A stretch of DNA of 64,000 nucleotides from Parafannyhessea umbonata. GTDB lineage: Bacteria; Actinomycetota; Coriobacteriia; Coriobacteriales; Atopobiaceae. Of the stretch, positions 1 to 8,763 are shown in pieces (within the stretch, counting starts at the first letter, position 1; each line of letters starts with the position of its first letter). The notes under the pieces were generated by a model. It was not told the origin of the DNA, ran no database searches, and saw only the letters and a list, made by a program, of their open reading frames with translations. The stretch spans positions 186,001 through 250,000 of the forward strand of contig NZ_FOGP01000003.1 in NCBI RefSeq assembly GCF_900111255.1. The letters are read 5' to 3'. Both the position numbers and the translations under genes were made by a program.

Positions 1-456
1 GAGCTGCCCGTCGCCTCCGATGAAGGTCTGGACGGCCATGCAGTCGGCGTTCAGGCGGATCGCGTCCTCGATGTCGACGGCAACGACCTCGTGGGAGAGA
101 TCCTCCTGCAGCATCGAGGAGCCCGAGGTGGTGCGCAGGGCGACGGACTTCACAATCTCGGGCGGCACGCAGTCGCGCAGGGCGCCGCGCGTCCCCATGA
201 AGACGTCGATGTAGGGCGCGAGCCTGGGGAGCAGCAGGTCAAGGCGCTCGAGACCGGCCGTGGACCCCATGAAGTAGCCATGGTCGAAGGCGAACATGAC
301 CGTGTTGCCGCTCTTGGGACTGAAGATGTTAGACAGGTGCTTCTTCATGCCCCAATCGAGGCTGTTCGCGCCCTTGACGTAGAAGCCCCTGTCGTTGGCG
401 AACGGGATGTCAACGTGGTAGTCCTTTGCCACCTTGACCCCATCGAGATCTGCCAT
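1..456 (-). CDS. lsrF: LsrF-like phospho-AI-2 thiolase, 3' end outside window
   Basis: The 152 visible N-terminal residues match the LsrF aldolase family: an LDWGM stretch, then FAFDHGYF and GLERLD, and a segment with ALR and VPP that follows the E. coli protein closely. LsrF transfers the acetyl group of the phospho-AI-2 breakdown product (3-hydroxy-5-phosphonooxypentane-2,4-dione) to CoA in the cytosol. The ATG at 456 follows an AAAGGA ribosome site. It is the fifth gene of the leftward lsr operon, 84 bp after lsrB. The gene runs off the left edge, so its catalytic lysine and its length cannot be checked. Confidence 0.9.
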   Translation of the reverse strand, partial: MADLDGVKVAKDYHVDIPFANDRGFYVKGANSLDWGMKKHLSNIFSPKSGNTVMFAFDHGYFMGSTAGLERLDLLLPRLAPYIDVFMGTRGALRDCVPPEIVKSVALRTTSGSSMLQEDLSHEVVAVDIEDAIRLNADCMAVQTFIGGDGQL

Positions 457-486
457 GGTGCGTTCCTTTCTGCGTTTCCCGCAAGA

Positions 487-518
487 GGAGGGCCGGCGGG
501 CGAGCCCGTCGACCCTCC
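487..518 (-). other. Stem-loop between lsrB and lsrF
   Basis: A 15-bp stem (487-501 pairing with 504-518) with one G-U pair and one mismatch lies in the 84-bp lsrB-lsrF gap. No T-tract follows it on the minus strand, so it is more likely an mRNA stabiliser or processing site for the lsrB 3' end than a terminator. Confidence 0.6.
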
Positions 519-540
519 GCGTTACAGATCCGAGAAGTAA

Positions 541-1671
541 TTAGAAGTCGTAGTCGCCGACGTTCTTGGAGGTAAAGACGAGGCGCTCGGGGAGCAGGAT
601 TACGCCGTTGTTCTCGTCTGCAGTCTTGGCGCCCTCAGAGATCGAGTCATTGGCCAGAACCTCGCACTCGCCGATGTCGGGAATGTCGATCTTGTCACCG
701 ACCTTGACCTTGTTGCCCGCCGCAAGGAACGCCGAGACGTAGCACCCCATGGCACCCTGCAGGCCGCAGTCCCAAAGGCCCCAGTTGTAGATCGTGCCGT
801 GGTCGCAGAAGTCCTTGATGGACATGGGCGACGCGAAGCCGGTAATCGTGATCTTCTGGGCATCGTAGCCCTTGTTCTCGGCGGCCTGGCACTGGCCAGG
901 CAGGGCCGTGGAGTCGTTGCAGATGATCAGGTCGATGTCCGAGTAGGCGTCCAGGATGGACTCGCCGATGGAGATGGCCTTCTCGGCGTCCTGCTCGGAG
1001 TAGTAGTTGTCCTCGTGGACGTTGGTCCAGTTGGGATACTTCTCCTTAATGACCTTCTCTGCCGCGACGTGCCAGGAGTTCTGGTCGGTAACGGTCGCCT
1101 GCGAGTAGTGCCAGACGTACTTGATGGGGTCCTTCTCGGGATCCTTGCCGCGCTGCTTGAGACCGTCGACGGACATGTCAATGAGCATCTGGCCCAGGAT
1201 CTCGGGCGTGCCCTGGGAGACCATGAGCGCGCGATCTTCCGGGTTGGCGTCGGAGTCCCAGGCGCAGACGGTCACGCCCGCGTCAGCTGCGGCCTTCAGC
1301 GCGTCGGAGACGCCTGCCGCGTCGACCGTCGAGATGCACAGCGCGTCCACGCCCGCAGCGACGACGTTGTTGATGACGGAGACCTGCGCGGAGACGGACG
1401 CCGTCGCGTCTCCCTGGTAGTCAACGGTGAAGCCCCAGTCCTTGGCGTGCTTCTGGGCACCGTTGTTGGCGGACTCGAAGAAGGCGTTTCCGGTCACCTT
1501 CGGGATGAAGGCAACGGTCTTACCCTTGATGTCGCCGCCCTCGGACGCGCCGGAGCCAGAGGAGCCACCGTCTGCGGGGGCCTGGCCGCCGCAGCCCATG
1601 AGCCCAAGACCCAGGAGCGCAACCGTGGAACCACTTGCCTTGACAAAGCTACGACGTGAAAGCTGACTCAT
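541..1671 (-). CDS. lsrB: AI-2-binding lipoprotein LsrB
   Basis: 376-residue periplasmic-binding-type protein that captures AI-2 outside the cell for the LsrACD transporter. It aligns along its whole length with enterobacterial LsrB and shares the IPK, WDSD and TVTDQN motifs, which carry the Lys, Asp, and Asp-Gln ligand contacts known from Salmonella LsrB, and ends in YDF like it. The N-terminus has a twin-arginine motif (SRRSFVK, residues 5-11) directly before a lipobox with Cys27, so it should be a Tat-exported lipoprotein. A strong ribosome site (TTTGGAGG) precedes the ATG. The related family of rhamnose-type binding proteins is the alternative, but the neighbours favour LsrB. Confidence 0.92.
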   Translation of the reverse strand: MSQLSRRSFVKASGSTVALLGLGLMGCGGQAPADGGSSGSGASEGGDIKGKTVAFIPKVTGNAFFESANNGAQKHAKDWGFTVDYQGDATASVSAQVSVINNVVAAGVDALCISTVDAAGVSDALKAAADAGVTVCAWDSDANPEDRALMVSQGTPEILGQMLIDMSVDGLKQRGKDPEKDPIKYVWHYSQATVTDQNSWHVAAEKVIKEKYPNWTNVHEDNYYSEQDAEKAISIGESILDAYSDIDLIICNDSTALPGQCQAAENKGYDAQKITITGFASPMSIKDFCDHGTIYNWGLWDCGLQGAMGCYVSAFLAAGNKVKVGDKIDIPDIGECEVLANDSISEGAKTADENNGVILLPERLVFTSKNVGDYDF

Positions 1672-1701
1672 AAAACTACCTCCAAATGCTGTAACCCCGC
1701 C

Positions 1702-2754
1702 CTATACCTTCGCTACTTCCTTCTTGCCGAGCAGCGACTTCAGCCAGGGAAGGACCCCCATGCTTCCGGCTGCCGAACGGCCAAGAATGATCACCATCAG
1801 CAGGACGCCGATGGGGATATCCAGATACTGCGTACCGACCTTGAAGCAGAGCGGCATGCCAAAGCGCACGAGGCCGATCGCGAACGATGCGAGCGCCACG
1901 CCGATGACGGAGCCCTTCCCGCCGGTGACCAGCGTGCCGCCCAGAACGACTGCAGTAATGATGTCCATGGTGAGGTCGGCGCCGAGGTCGGACTTCGCGG
2001 TGCCGAGATACGAGGTGAGAAGGACGCCAGCGATTGCCGCGAAGAGTGCGCTGAGCATGTAGGTGCTCATGACCGTGCGGCGCGTATTGATGCCGGAGTA
2101 CTCCGCGGCGCGTGGGTTGGTGCCCGAGAGGATGACCCTGCGGCCATACTTGGTCTTGTTGAGCAGGACGAACGAGAGCGCCAGAAGGAGCAGGAAGACG
2201 AGCATCTGGAGCGGCACCATCCCGAAGAGCTTGTAGGTGCCCAGGAACTTGAAGTCGCTCGGGAAGCCGCTGATTCCCTGGTAGCTCTCCGTACTCGAGA
2301 AGGTCGAGATGATCAGCGCGAGGCCGGAATACAGGAAGCTGCCGCCGAGCGTGACGACCATCGCCTGGACCCCGCAGTACGCAATCAGGAACCCCGAGAA
2401 CGCCCCGCACAGGACGCAGACCACGATGGCCAAGGCCACCGCCCCCCAGATGGAGAGACCCCAGTCCTGCCACGCGACGCCGACGATGATCGAGGTTAGG
2501 CCCACCAGGGAGGCGACCTGGATGTCGATTCCGCCGGTGATCATGACGAACGTGACGGCCGTGGAGATGATGAAGACGGGCAGCGAGTCGTTCAGGCTCG
2601 TAAAGAGGAGCGTGGGCCTCAGGAACTTGGGGTTCGCCGCGCCGAACACGATGAACTCGGCGATGATGAGCCCGATAAGCAGGAGATTCCAGCTGCCCTG
2701 CCCCGCGCACAGGCGGGACCAGACCCCTCTTGCGCCGCCAGAGACCTTAGCCAT
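1702..2754 (-). CDS. lsrD: AI-2 ABC transporter permease LsrD
   Basis: 350-residue integral membrane permease of the BPD_transp_2 (ribose/AI-2 type) family. It has about ten hydrophobic helices and the family's cytoplasmic loop SGTNPRAAEYSGIN near residue 220, which contacts the ATPase. It should pair with LsrC to form the AI-2 channel. It starts 2 bp after the lsrC stop, with a GGGAGG ribosome site inside the lsrC end, so the two are probably translated together. LsrC and LsrD are told apart here by operon order only. Confidence 0.88.
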   Translation of the reverse strand: MAKVSGGARGVWSRLCAGQGSWNLLLIGLIIAEFIVFGAANPKFLRPTLLFTSLNDSLPVFIISTAVTFVMITGGIDIQVASLVGLTSIIVGVAWQDWGLSIWGAVALAIVVCVLCGAFSGFLIAYCGVQAMVVTLGGSFLYSGLALIISTFSSTESYQGISGFPSDFKFLGTYKLFGMVPLQMLVFLLLLALSFVLLNKTKYGRRVILSGTNPRAAEYSGINTRRTVMSTYMLSALFAAIAGVLLTSYLGTAKSDLGADLTMDIITAVVLGGTLVTGGKGSVIGVALASFAIGLVRFGMPLCFKVGTQYLDIPIGVLLMVIILGRSAAGSMGVLPWLKSLLGKKEVAKV

Positions 2755-2756
2755 GG

Positions 2757-3773
2757 CTACTCGCCTCCCTTCAGGCCCTCGTCGTCTGATCCGACGCGCG
2801 CCGCCAGACGAGCATGACGGTTCTTCCGGGCGCTGCGCACCTGAATGAGCGCATCCACGACGACGATGACGATCAGGATGATTCCCGTAATCGCGTTGTC
2901 GTAGTTCGACGAGAAGCCCATGAATACCAGCAGGTAACTGATGGATGCCATGATGACCGCTCCCACGGCCGATCCGATGACCGAACCCACGCCACCAGCC
3001 AGGCTGATGCCGCCGAGCACGCAGGCGGCAACCGCCTTCATCTCGTAGCCACTGCCGGAGGTCGAGGTCACGAATCCGATGCGGCTGCAGAAGATGATGC
3101 CCGCGATTGCCGAGAGCACTCCGCAGATCACGTAGGCCAAAAGCATCGTGCGCGTCGAGTTGATTCCGACCAGGTTCGCACCGTCCCTGTTGTCACCGAC
3201 CGCCTTGAAGTTGTGGCCTCCTTTGGTCTTTTTCAGCAGGAGGTGGATCGCAATGGTCACGAGGACGACGCCGCAGTAGTAGACCGTGAGGTCGCCCACG
3301 GCGGTGACGGCCGAGAAGTCCTTGAAGGCCTTGGGGAGGTTCTCGACCCACGCGCCACCGGCTATGAGGTACATGAGGCCGCGCAGCACGCCGTTGGTCC
3401 CCAAGGTGAAGATGAGGGAGGGTGCCTTCATGACAGCGACGCCCCAGCCGTTGATAAAACCTATGAGCGCGCCAATCGCGATGCCTACCAGGACGGCGAC
3501 GGCGACGCCCTGCCCATCGCGAAGCATCATGCCGACGACCGTCGCGACCAGGCCGAGGTTGGAACCAACCGAAACGTCAATCTCGCCGATGAAGAGCGTG
3601 AACGCCATGCCGACGGCGACGAGCGTGTAGACGACGGCTGTGTTGAAGCACGCGGAGACATTGGACCCGTTTAGAAACGCAGGGTTGATGGCCCCTACGA
3701 CAAGGAACAGCGCGATCAGAAACAGGATCGAGCTTATCTCCCTCGCCTTGAGCGCCTTCTTGATGACTTCCAT
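2757..3773 (-). CDS. lsrC: AI-2 ABC transporter permease LsrC
   Basis: 338-residue membrane permease, close to the usual LsrC length. It is strongly hydrophobic, with a VGDNRDGANLVGIN loop typical of the sugar/AI-2 permease family and a GGISLAGGVGS segment near residue 250. The ATG at 3773 was chosen because GGAGG lies 7 bases upstream; a longer reading frame back to 3845 would overlap lsrA and has no ribosome site. The gene sits 43 bp after lsrA and directly abuts lsrD. It is expected to form the transmembrane pore with LsrD. Confidence 0.88.
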   Translation of the reverse strand: MEVIKKALKAREISSILFLIALFLVVGAINPAFLNGSNVSACFNTAVVYTLVAVGMAFTLFIGEIDVSVGSNLGLVATVVGMMLRDGQGVAVAVLVGIAIGALIGFINGWGVAVMKAPSLIFTLGTNGVLRGLMYLIAGGAWVENLPKAFKDFSAVTAVGDLTVYYCGVVLVTIAIHLLLKKTKGGHNFKAVGDNRDGANLVGINSTRTMLLAYVICGVLSAIAGIIFCSRIGFVTSTSGSGYEMKAVAACVLGGISLAGGVGSVIGSAVGAVIMASISYLLVFMGFSSNYDNAITGIILIVIVVVDALIQVRSARKNRHARLAARVGSDDEGLKGGE

Positions 3774-3816
3774 AACCGTGCCTCCACCTACTTCCACAGA
3801 CTGGGGTGCCTCTCGT

Positions 3817-5355
3817 CTAAATGGCTTTTGCCGACTCGCGGTCAAGAGCGCCGAACGAAGCGGCCATGAGGTTGTCCTGGGTTATCTCGTCCTTCGAGAA
3901 CTCGCAGTTGATGCGCCCGCGATACATGGTCACCGCACGGTCGGCAAGCTCGACGATCTCTTCCATGTCAGACGAGATGAGGAGGATGGAGACGCCGGTC
4001 TTGCGCAACTCCTGGAGGACGGCGTACACGTCGCCTCGCGCAGCCGCGTCGATTCCGCGCGTGGGCTCGTCAAGGATGACGAGCTTGGGGCCAGTGGCGA
4101 ACGCGCGCCCGATGACAATCTTCTGCTGGTTGCCACCAGAGAGGCTTCCGACCTCCTGCGCGAGCCCCGTGACCTTCGTGCGGAAGTCGTCGACATAGGA
4201 CTGGGCGACGGCGTCCTCCTTGCCCTTGCTCAGCAGGAACGAACCTATGCGCCCACCGCCAAGAAGTGCGGAGGTCGTGTTCTCGGCAACGTCCCTCAGG
4301 CCAAAGATTCCGTAGTTGAAGCGGTCCTCCGACACATAGTTAAGGCCCGACGCGATGACCTGCTTGGTCGACTTGCCCGTGATGTCCCTCCCGTTGAGGA
4401 ACACCTTTCCGCCCAGGACCTTGTCGCGCCCGAAGATGGTGGTCGCCATCTCCGTGCGCCCCGCGCCCACAACGCCGGCAAGGCCGAGCATCTCGCCTGG
4501 ATAGACCTTGAGGTTCACGTGCTTGAAGCCGAAGCCCGAGAAGTCCCTCAGATCAAGGACCGGCTCGGCGTCGTAGTCGATTACGTTGGGACATGCGCCG
4601 CTCTTGCGGCGGATCTTCGCCGCATTGGGAGGCAGAAGCCCTTTCACCAGGTCGTCCTTGGTGAAGTCGCGCACATCGCCGGCCGTCGCGATGATGCCGT
4701 CGCGCATGATGCAGACGCGGGTGGCAATCTCGAAGACCTCGCTGAGGCGATGCGTGATGTAGATGATGCCGATGCCCTTCTCCCTCAGGCCTGTGACGAC
4801 CGAGAAGAGCGCCTTCACCTCGTCGAAGGCAAGGGCAGAGGTGGGCTCGTCCAGAATAAGGACCTTGGACTTACGCATGATGCCTCGCAGGATCTCGACC
4901 ATCTCCTGCTCGGCGATGGAGAGCGTCGAGGCCTTGCGCGTGAGTTCGAGGTGCCAACCGACCTCGTCCATCGCCTCGGCGAGCTCGCGGTCGAGCTCGG
5001 CCTGCGGACGGTCGAAGCCGATGGTGATGTTCTCGGCCACGGTCATGTTGGGAAATAGCAGCGGCTCCTGGGGAACCATGTAGACGCTGCGCGACAGCGC
5101 CTCTTTAGTGCTGTTGTGCTCGACCTTGACGTTTTCGACGAAGATCTCTCCGGCGTCATGTCCGTAGATGCCCATGACGATCTTCATGAGCGTCGACTTG
5201 CCCGCCCCGTTGCCACCAATGAGGGCTAGCACCTCGCCGGGCTCCAGGTCGATGCTCACGCCCTTGAGGACCGCATTGCTGCCAAAGGACTTGTAGATGT
5301 CGCGGACCGACAGGAGCGTGCTTTCTGGAGTGTATGGCTCTGGAGTCCTAAGCAT
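3817..5355 (-). CDS. lsrA: AI-2 ABC transporter ATPase LsrA
   Basis: 512-residue tandem-ATPase protein that powers AI-2 import. The first half has a full Walker A (GGNGAGKST) and LILDEPTSA Walker B. The second half has the usual degenerate Walker A (GVVGAGRTE), the signature LSGGNQQK and LVILDEPTRG. This two-domain layout and length fit LsrA/RbsA-type ATPases. The ATG at 5355 follows GGGAGATG; the reading frame stays open about 50 codons further upstream, but that part has no ribosome site and does not resemble the family. First gene of the leftward lsr operon. Confidence 0.9.
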   Translation of the reverse strand: MLRTPEPYTPESTLLSVRDIYKSFGSNAVLKGVSIDLEPGEVLALIGGNGAGKSTLMKIVMGIYGHDAGEIFVENVKVEHNSTKEALSRSVYMVPQEPLLFPNMTVAENITIGFDRPQAELDRELAEAMDEVGWHLELTRKASTLSIAEQEMVEILRGIMRKSKVLILDEPTSALAFDEVKALFSVVTGLREKGIGIIYITHRLSEVFEIATRVCIMRDGIIATAGDVRDFTKDDLVKGLLPPNAAKIRRKSGACPNVIDYDAEPVLDLRDFSGFGFKHVNLKVYPGEMLGLAGVVGAGRTEMATTIFGRDKVLGGKVFLNGRDITGKSTKQVIASGLNYVSEDRFNYGIFGLRDVAENTTSALLGGGRIGSFLLSKGKEDAVAQSYVDDFRTKVTGLAQEVGSLSGGNQQKIVIGRAFATGPKLVILDEPTRGIDAAARGDVYAVLQELRKTGVSILLISSDMEEIVELADRAVTMYRGRINCEFSKDEITQDNLMAASFGALDRESAKAI

Positions 5356-5780
5356 CCCGTCACATCTCCCTTGCGTACATATCGCGTTACGCCTGGACAT
5401 ATGTTTTCCGTTGCTATTGTTTACGACAAAGGTAGCCACTTGTTTCATTTGTCGGACATACGGTAGTGATTTGCGGGTGCGCGGCAAGCGGGTATTTTGC
5501 GGCGGCAAACGGTGCCAGAAGAGCCGCCCAAAGTGGCCCCTTTTCTCATAATCACGTTATTTACCTCGTACTTTATTGCAACATCTTGTAGTAAGAAGAA
5601 CATTGCGACACCTACCGCCAAAGCCTCCCATCCGCTGGCCGAGACTTGAGGTGCGTTCAAAGTAACTAGCGCAAAAGTTCGGTTGACGCACATTCGTCTA
5701 ATGTCGTAGTACTGCATTGGCTATACTTTTCAGAGACACGTTCGTCTGACGAGTGAACATTAGCCATGATTGGAGACCCC
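5356..5780. promoter_or_regulatory. lsrA/lsrR divergent control region
   Basis: 425 bp without a convincing gene; the short reading frames here lack ribosome sites. It is AT-richer than its surroundings. Near lsrR it holds TTGACG (5683-5688), a TATACT hexamer (5722-5727), and two copies of TTCGTCT at 5693-5699 and 5741-5747. The second copy lies in a perfect 11-bp palindrome, TCGTCTGACGA (5742-5752). TTGACG and TATACT are too far apart (33 bp) to be one promoter, so the lsrR promoter is not settled. No convincing lsrA promoter could be picked out. Confidence 0.6.
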
Positions 5781-6689
5781 ATGGTCGACTTCGAGTACCA
5801 ACAGATGGTGCGCGCTGCCTGGAACTATTACCTCCAGGAGCACACCCAGCAAGAAGTTGCCAACTACCTCGGCGTATCGAGGGCGAAGGTGATTCGCCTG
5901 CTCAACGATGCGCGCGAGCAGGGCGTCATCCAGTTTGTCTTCCGTCCCGAGGACGACAAGCGCATGTCGGTCGAGCAGGACCTCATCAGCCGCTACGGCC
6001 TCAAGGACGCCTACGTTGTCCCGAGGGAGGACTCGGATTCCATCAAGGAGAGCGTCGCCCGTGCGGCCGCCCAGTACATCTCGCAGCACCTTGGCGACGG
6101 CGGCTTCCTCAACGTCGGCTACGGCGACACCATGGGAGCCATCCTCAAGCACCTCGCCAACGGCGGCAAGCGCGACCTCAACGTGATCAGCCTCACCGGC
6201 GGGGTCAACTACTACCTTCCCATGGTCGGCGCAAGCGCCTTCAACCTGAGGCTGTTCCTCATCCCCGCCCCCCTGGTCGTGTCGAGCGTAGAGGTGCGAG
6301 ACGCCCTCATGCAGGAGCCCGGCGTTCAGGAGGTGCTGCGCATGAGCTCCCACTCGAACATGAGCGTCGTCGGCATCGGCGCCATGACGTCCGACGCCAC
6401 GGTCATGCGCAACGGGATCATCTCTCAGAGCGAGTTCACGATGCTCAGCATGCAGAATGCGGTCGGCGACGTTCTTGACCACTTCGTCGACGCCGACTGC
6501 AACCTCATAGCGACCGACATCGAGGACCGTCTGGTGGGCACGAGCCTCGAGGACCTCAAGCAGATGGACAACGTCGTCGGAGTTGCCGGCGGACCCGACA
6601 AGGCCGACGCGATACGCGCGGTCCTCAAGGGCGGCTGCCTCGACATCCTGATTACCGACGAAGGCACGGCACGGGCAATTCTCGCCTGA
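5781..6689 (+). CDS. lsrR: LsrR-like SorC/DeoR-family regulator
   Basis: 302-residue transcription factor. Residues 21-45 form a helix-turn-helix (QQEVANYLGVSRAKVIRLL), followed by the SorC sugar-binding domain with a GYGDTMGAI phosphate-binding loop and the late ITDEGTA segment. By family, it represses lsr genes until it binds phospho-AI-2. The ATG at 5781 is preferred over the one at 5766 because GGAG lies 5 bases before it and the earlier one has no ribosome site. It is divergent from lsrA and 33 bp ahead of lsrK, the arrangement expected for local control of AI-2 uptake. Confidence 0.85.
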   Translation: MVDFEYQQMVRAAWNYYLQEHTQQEVANYLGVSRAKVIRLLNDAREQGVIQFVFRPEDDKRMSVEQDLISRYGLKDAYVVPREDSDSIKESVARAAAQYISQHLGDGGFLNVGYGDTMGAILKHLANGGKRDLNVISLTGGVNYYLPMVGASAFNLRLFLIPAPLVVSSVEVRDALMQEPGVQEVLRMSSHSNMSVVGIGAMTSDATVMRNGIISQSEFTMLSMQNAVGDVLDHFVDADCNLIATDIEDRLVGTSLEDLKQMDNVVGVAGGPDKADAIRAVLKGGCLDILITDEGTARAILA

Positions 6690-6690
6690 C

Positions 6691-6705
6691 GGCCCCGGAG
6701 GGGCC
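6691..6705 (+). other. Small GC hairpin between lsrR and lsrK
   Basis: A perfect 6-bp stem (GGCCCC, loop GGA, GGGGCC) sits 2 bases after the lsrR stop. No T-run follows. It may slow readthrough or protect the lsrR message end; a terminator is unlikely. Confidence 0.45.
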
Positions 6706-6722
6706 AGGAATGGGGGATGGTT

Positions 6723-8285
6723 ATGAGCAAGTACCTGATGGCCATCGACGCAGGCACGGGCAGCGTACGTGCGGTCCTCTTCGATACTGACGGCAACCAG
6801 ATAGGTGTCGCGCAGACCGAGTGGACGCATCGGGAAGACCCCCGCTGGCCCGGGTCCATGGACTTCGACTGGAAGCACAACTGGGACCTCGCGAGCGGCT
6901 GCGTGAGAGAGGTTCTCGCCAAGACCGGCGTGGACGCCCGTGACGTGCGCGCCGTCTCGACCACCTGCATGCGAGAGGGAATCCTGCTGTACGACGTCCA
7001 AGGCGAGGTCATTTGGGCCTGCGCGAACGTCGACGCGCGCTCCAACGACGAGGTAGCCGAGCTCATCCAAATGAACCCCGAGCTCGAGCGCGAGATCTAC
7101 CTCGAGAGCGGACAGACCTACGCCCTAGGGGCGCTTCCCAGGCTCCTGTGGGTCAAGAACAAGATGCCCGAGATATACGAGAAGTGCGCGCGCGTCGGAA
7201 TGTTCAACGACTGGCTCATCTATAAGCTCACTGGGGTCCTGGCAGTCGAGCCGTCGAACGGGTCAACGACCGGCATCATGAACCTCTCTAATCGCGATTG
7301 GGATCCGAGCATCGCCGAGCGCTGCGGAATTAAGAGCGACATCTTCCCCGAGGTCCGAGAGTGTGGCGAACAAATCGGCGTCGTCAACGCACGGGGCGCC
7401 GAGCAGACCGGCCTCGCCGAGGGGACGCCCGTCATCGTCGGTGGCGGGGACTGCCAGCTCGGCATGATAGGCATCGGCGCCTGCGAGCCGGGTCAGGCCG
7501 GCGTCTTCGGCGGCAGCTTCTGGCAGTATGAATTCAACACCGACAACGGCAGCACCGACCCCAAGTGCCGCGTCCGCGTAAACTGCCATGCCGTGCCCGG
7601 CGTTTGGCAGTACGAGGCGCTCGCATTCAAGCCTGGCCTCGTGATGCGCTGGTTCCGCGACGGCTTCTGCCAGGCCGAGAAGGAGATCGCCCGACAAGAG
7701 GGCCGCGACGTGTACGACGTCATGAACGAGCGGGCACGCGAGATTCCCGCTGGCTCCCATGGAATGCTCTGCTGCTTCTCGGACGTCATGAACTTCATCC
7801 ACTGGACACACGCGGCACCGACCTTCACCAACTTCGAGCTCGACCCGGAGCGCTTCAACAAGTACACCTTTTTCCGCGCGATCCTCGAGAACACGGCAAT
7901 GCTTGTCCTAGGCCACATCGACCTTGTGCGCGAGGCGACGGGCAACGAGCCGCAAGAGCTCGTCTTTGCAGGAGGCGCCTCGAAGAGCCCGCTCTGGGCC
8001 CAGATTCTTGCCGACGTCACGGGAAAACCAGTCAAGGTCCCTGTCGTAAAGGAAGCCACCGCTCTGGGCGCCGCCATCCTGGCCGGCGTTGGCATCGGCG
8101 TCTACGCAAGCGTCGCAGACGGGGCGGCGAAGGTGGTCAAGTGGGACAAGACCTTCGTGCCCAATGCGGACAACCACGAGACCTACCGCCTGCTGTACCA
8201 GCAGTGGCGCACGGTATACCAGGCACAGCTCTCCCTTGCCGAGGGCAAGGCGACCAAAGCCATGTGGAGCGCCCCTGGAATATAG
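6723..8285 (+). CDS. lsrK: AI-2 kinase LsrK
   Basis: 520-residue FGGY-family sugar kinase that phosphorylates AI-2 in the cytosol, trapping it and making the LsrR inducer. The N-terminal phosphate loop reads DAGTGSVRAVLFD, the catalytic-aspartate segment is VGGGDCQLG near residue 240, and the adenosine-binding part contains FAGGASKSPLWAQIL. It stays collinear with E. coli LsrK through to the final SAPG motif, which separates it from xylulose and glycerol kinases. The start could be the ATG at 6717 or at 6723; the second fits the family better. It is followed by a cupin gene in the same direction. Confidence 0.9.
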   Translation: MSKYLMAIDAGTGSVRAVLFDTDGNQIGVAQTEWTHREDPRWPGSMDFDWKHNWDLASGCVREVLAKTGVDARDVRAVSTTCMREGILLYDVQGEVIWACANVDARSNDEVAELIQMNPELEREIYLESGQTYALGALPRLLWVKNKMPEIYEKCARVGMFNDWLIYKLTGVLAVEPSNGSTTGIMNLSNRDWDPSIAERCGIKSDIFPEVRECGEQIGVVNARGAEQTGLAEGTPVIVGGGDCQLGMIGIGACEPGQAGVFGGSFWQYEFNTDNGSTDPKCRVRVNCHAVPGVWQYEALAFKPGLVMRWFRDGFCQAEKEIARQEGRDVYDVMNERAREIPAGSHGMLCCFSDVMNFIHWTHAAPTFTNFELDPERFNKYTFFRAILENTAMLVLGHIDLVREATGNEPQELVFAGGASKSPLWAQILADVTGKPVKVPVVKEATALGAAILAGVGIGVYASVADGAAKVVKWDKTFVPNADNHETYRLLYQQWRTVYQAQLSLAEGKATKAMWSAPGI

Positions 8286-8351
8286 GTCGAAAAGAAGACG
8301 CGCGAGAAACGATTCCGCATCCAGCCGGTGGCCACCAAGAAAAGAGGCTCC

Positions 8352-8702
8352 ATGTTCGTCGTAAACGAGAATGACTTCGAGTATCGCTACAAGACCTATG
8401 GTCCCAAGTACCTGATGAAAGGGCCGCGTATGAACTACGCGCTCGTCGCCTTCCAGCCCGGCGACGACTTCCAGGCCCACTATCACAACGTGATGGAAGA
8501 GAACTTCTTCATCCTAGAAGGAAAGATAGACATTGTGGTAGACGGCGTGGTTAACACCCTTACGACCGGCGACTTCATCCACATCGAGCCAGGCGAGGAG
8601 CACTACGTCAACAACGCCTACGACCAGCCAGTCAAGATGGTCTCGACCCTTGCACCCTATCAGGAGGTCGACAAGGTCAACGTCGACAATCCCGAGTACT
8701 AG
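8352..8702 (+). CDS. Small cupin, last gene of the lsrRK unit
   Basis: 116-residue single-domain cupin. It shows the two cupin motifs: HYHNVMEENFFILEG with metal-ligand histidines near residue 40, and GDFIHIEPGEEHYVNN near residue 75. The ATG at 8352 follows AAAGAGG; a GTG at 8328 in frame is less likely. It lies 66 bp after lsrK and ends just before a strong terminator, so it belongs to the lsrRK transcript. Its function is not known. A role in binding or isomerising AI-2 or phospho-AI-2 is inferred from position only. Confidence 0.8.
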   Translation: MFVVNENDFEYRYKTYGPKYLMKGPRMNYALVAFQPGDDFQAHYHNVMEENFFILEGKIDIVVDGVVNTLTTGDFIHIEPGEEHYVNNAYDQPVKMVSTLAPYQEVDKVNVDNPEY

Positions 8703-8763
8703 CGCGAGCCATACAAGCCCGGCGCTCCGCCCAAGGCCTCTGCCCCCCCGGGCCTCCCTTCCA

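Noticed and set aside
5356-5508. N-terminal extension of lsrA back to 5508
   Set aside because: No ribosome site; the family begins after the ATG at 5355, which has GGGAGA upstream.
5445-5717. 90-codon minus-strand frame in the lsrA-lsrR gap
   Set aside because: No ribosome site, no family likeness, and it covers likely regulatory DNA.
8281-8351. GTG start at 8328 for the cupin
   Set aside because: The ATG at 8352 has a better-placed ribosome site and gives the usual cupin length.
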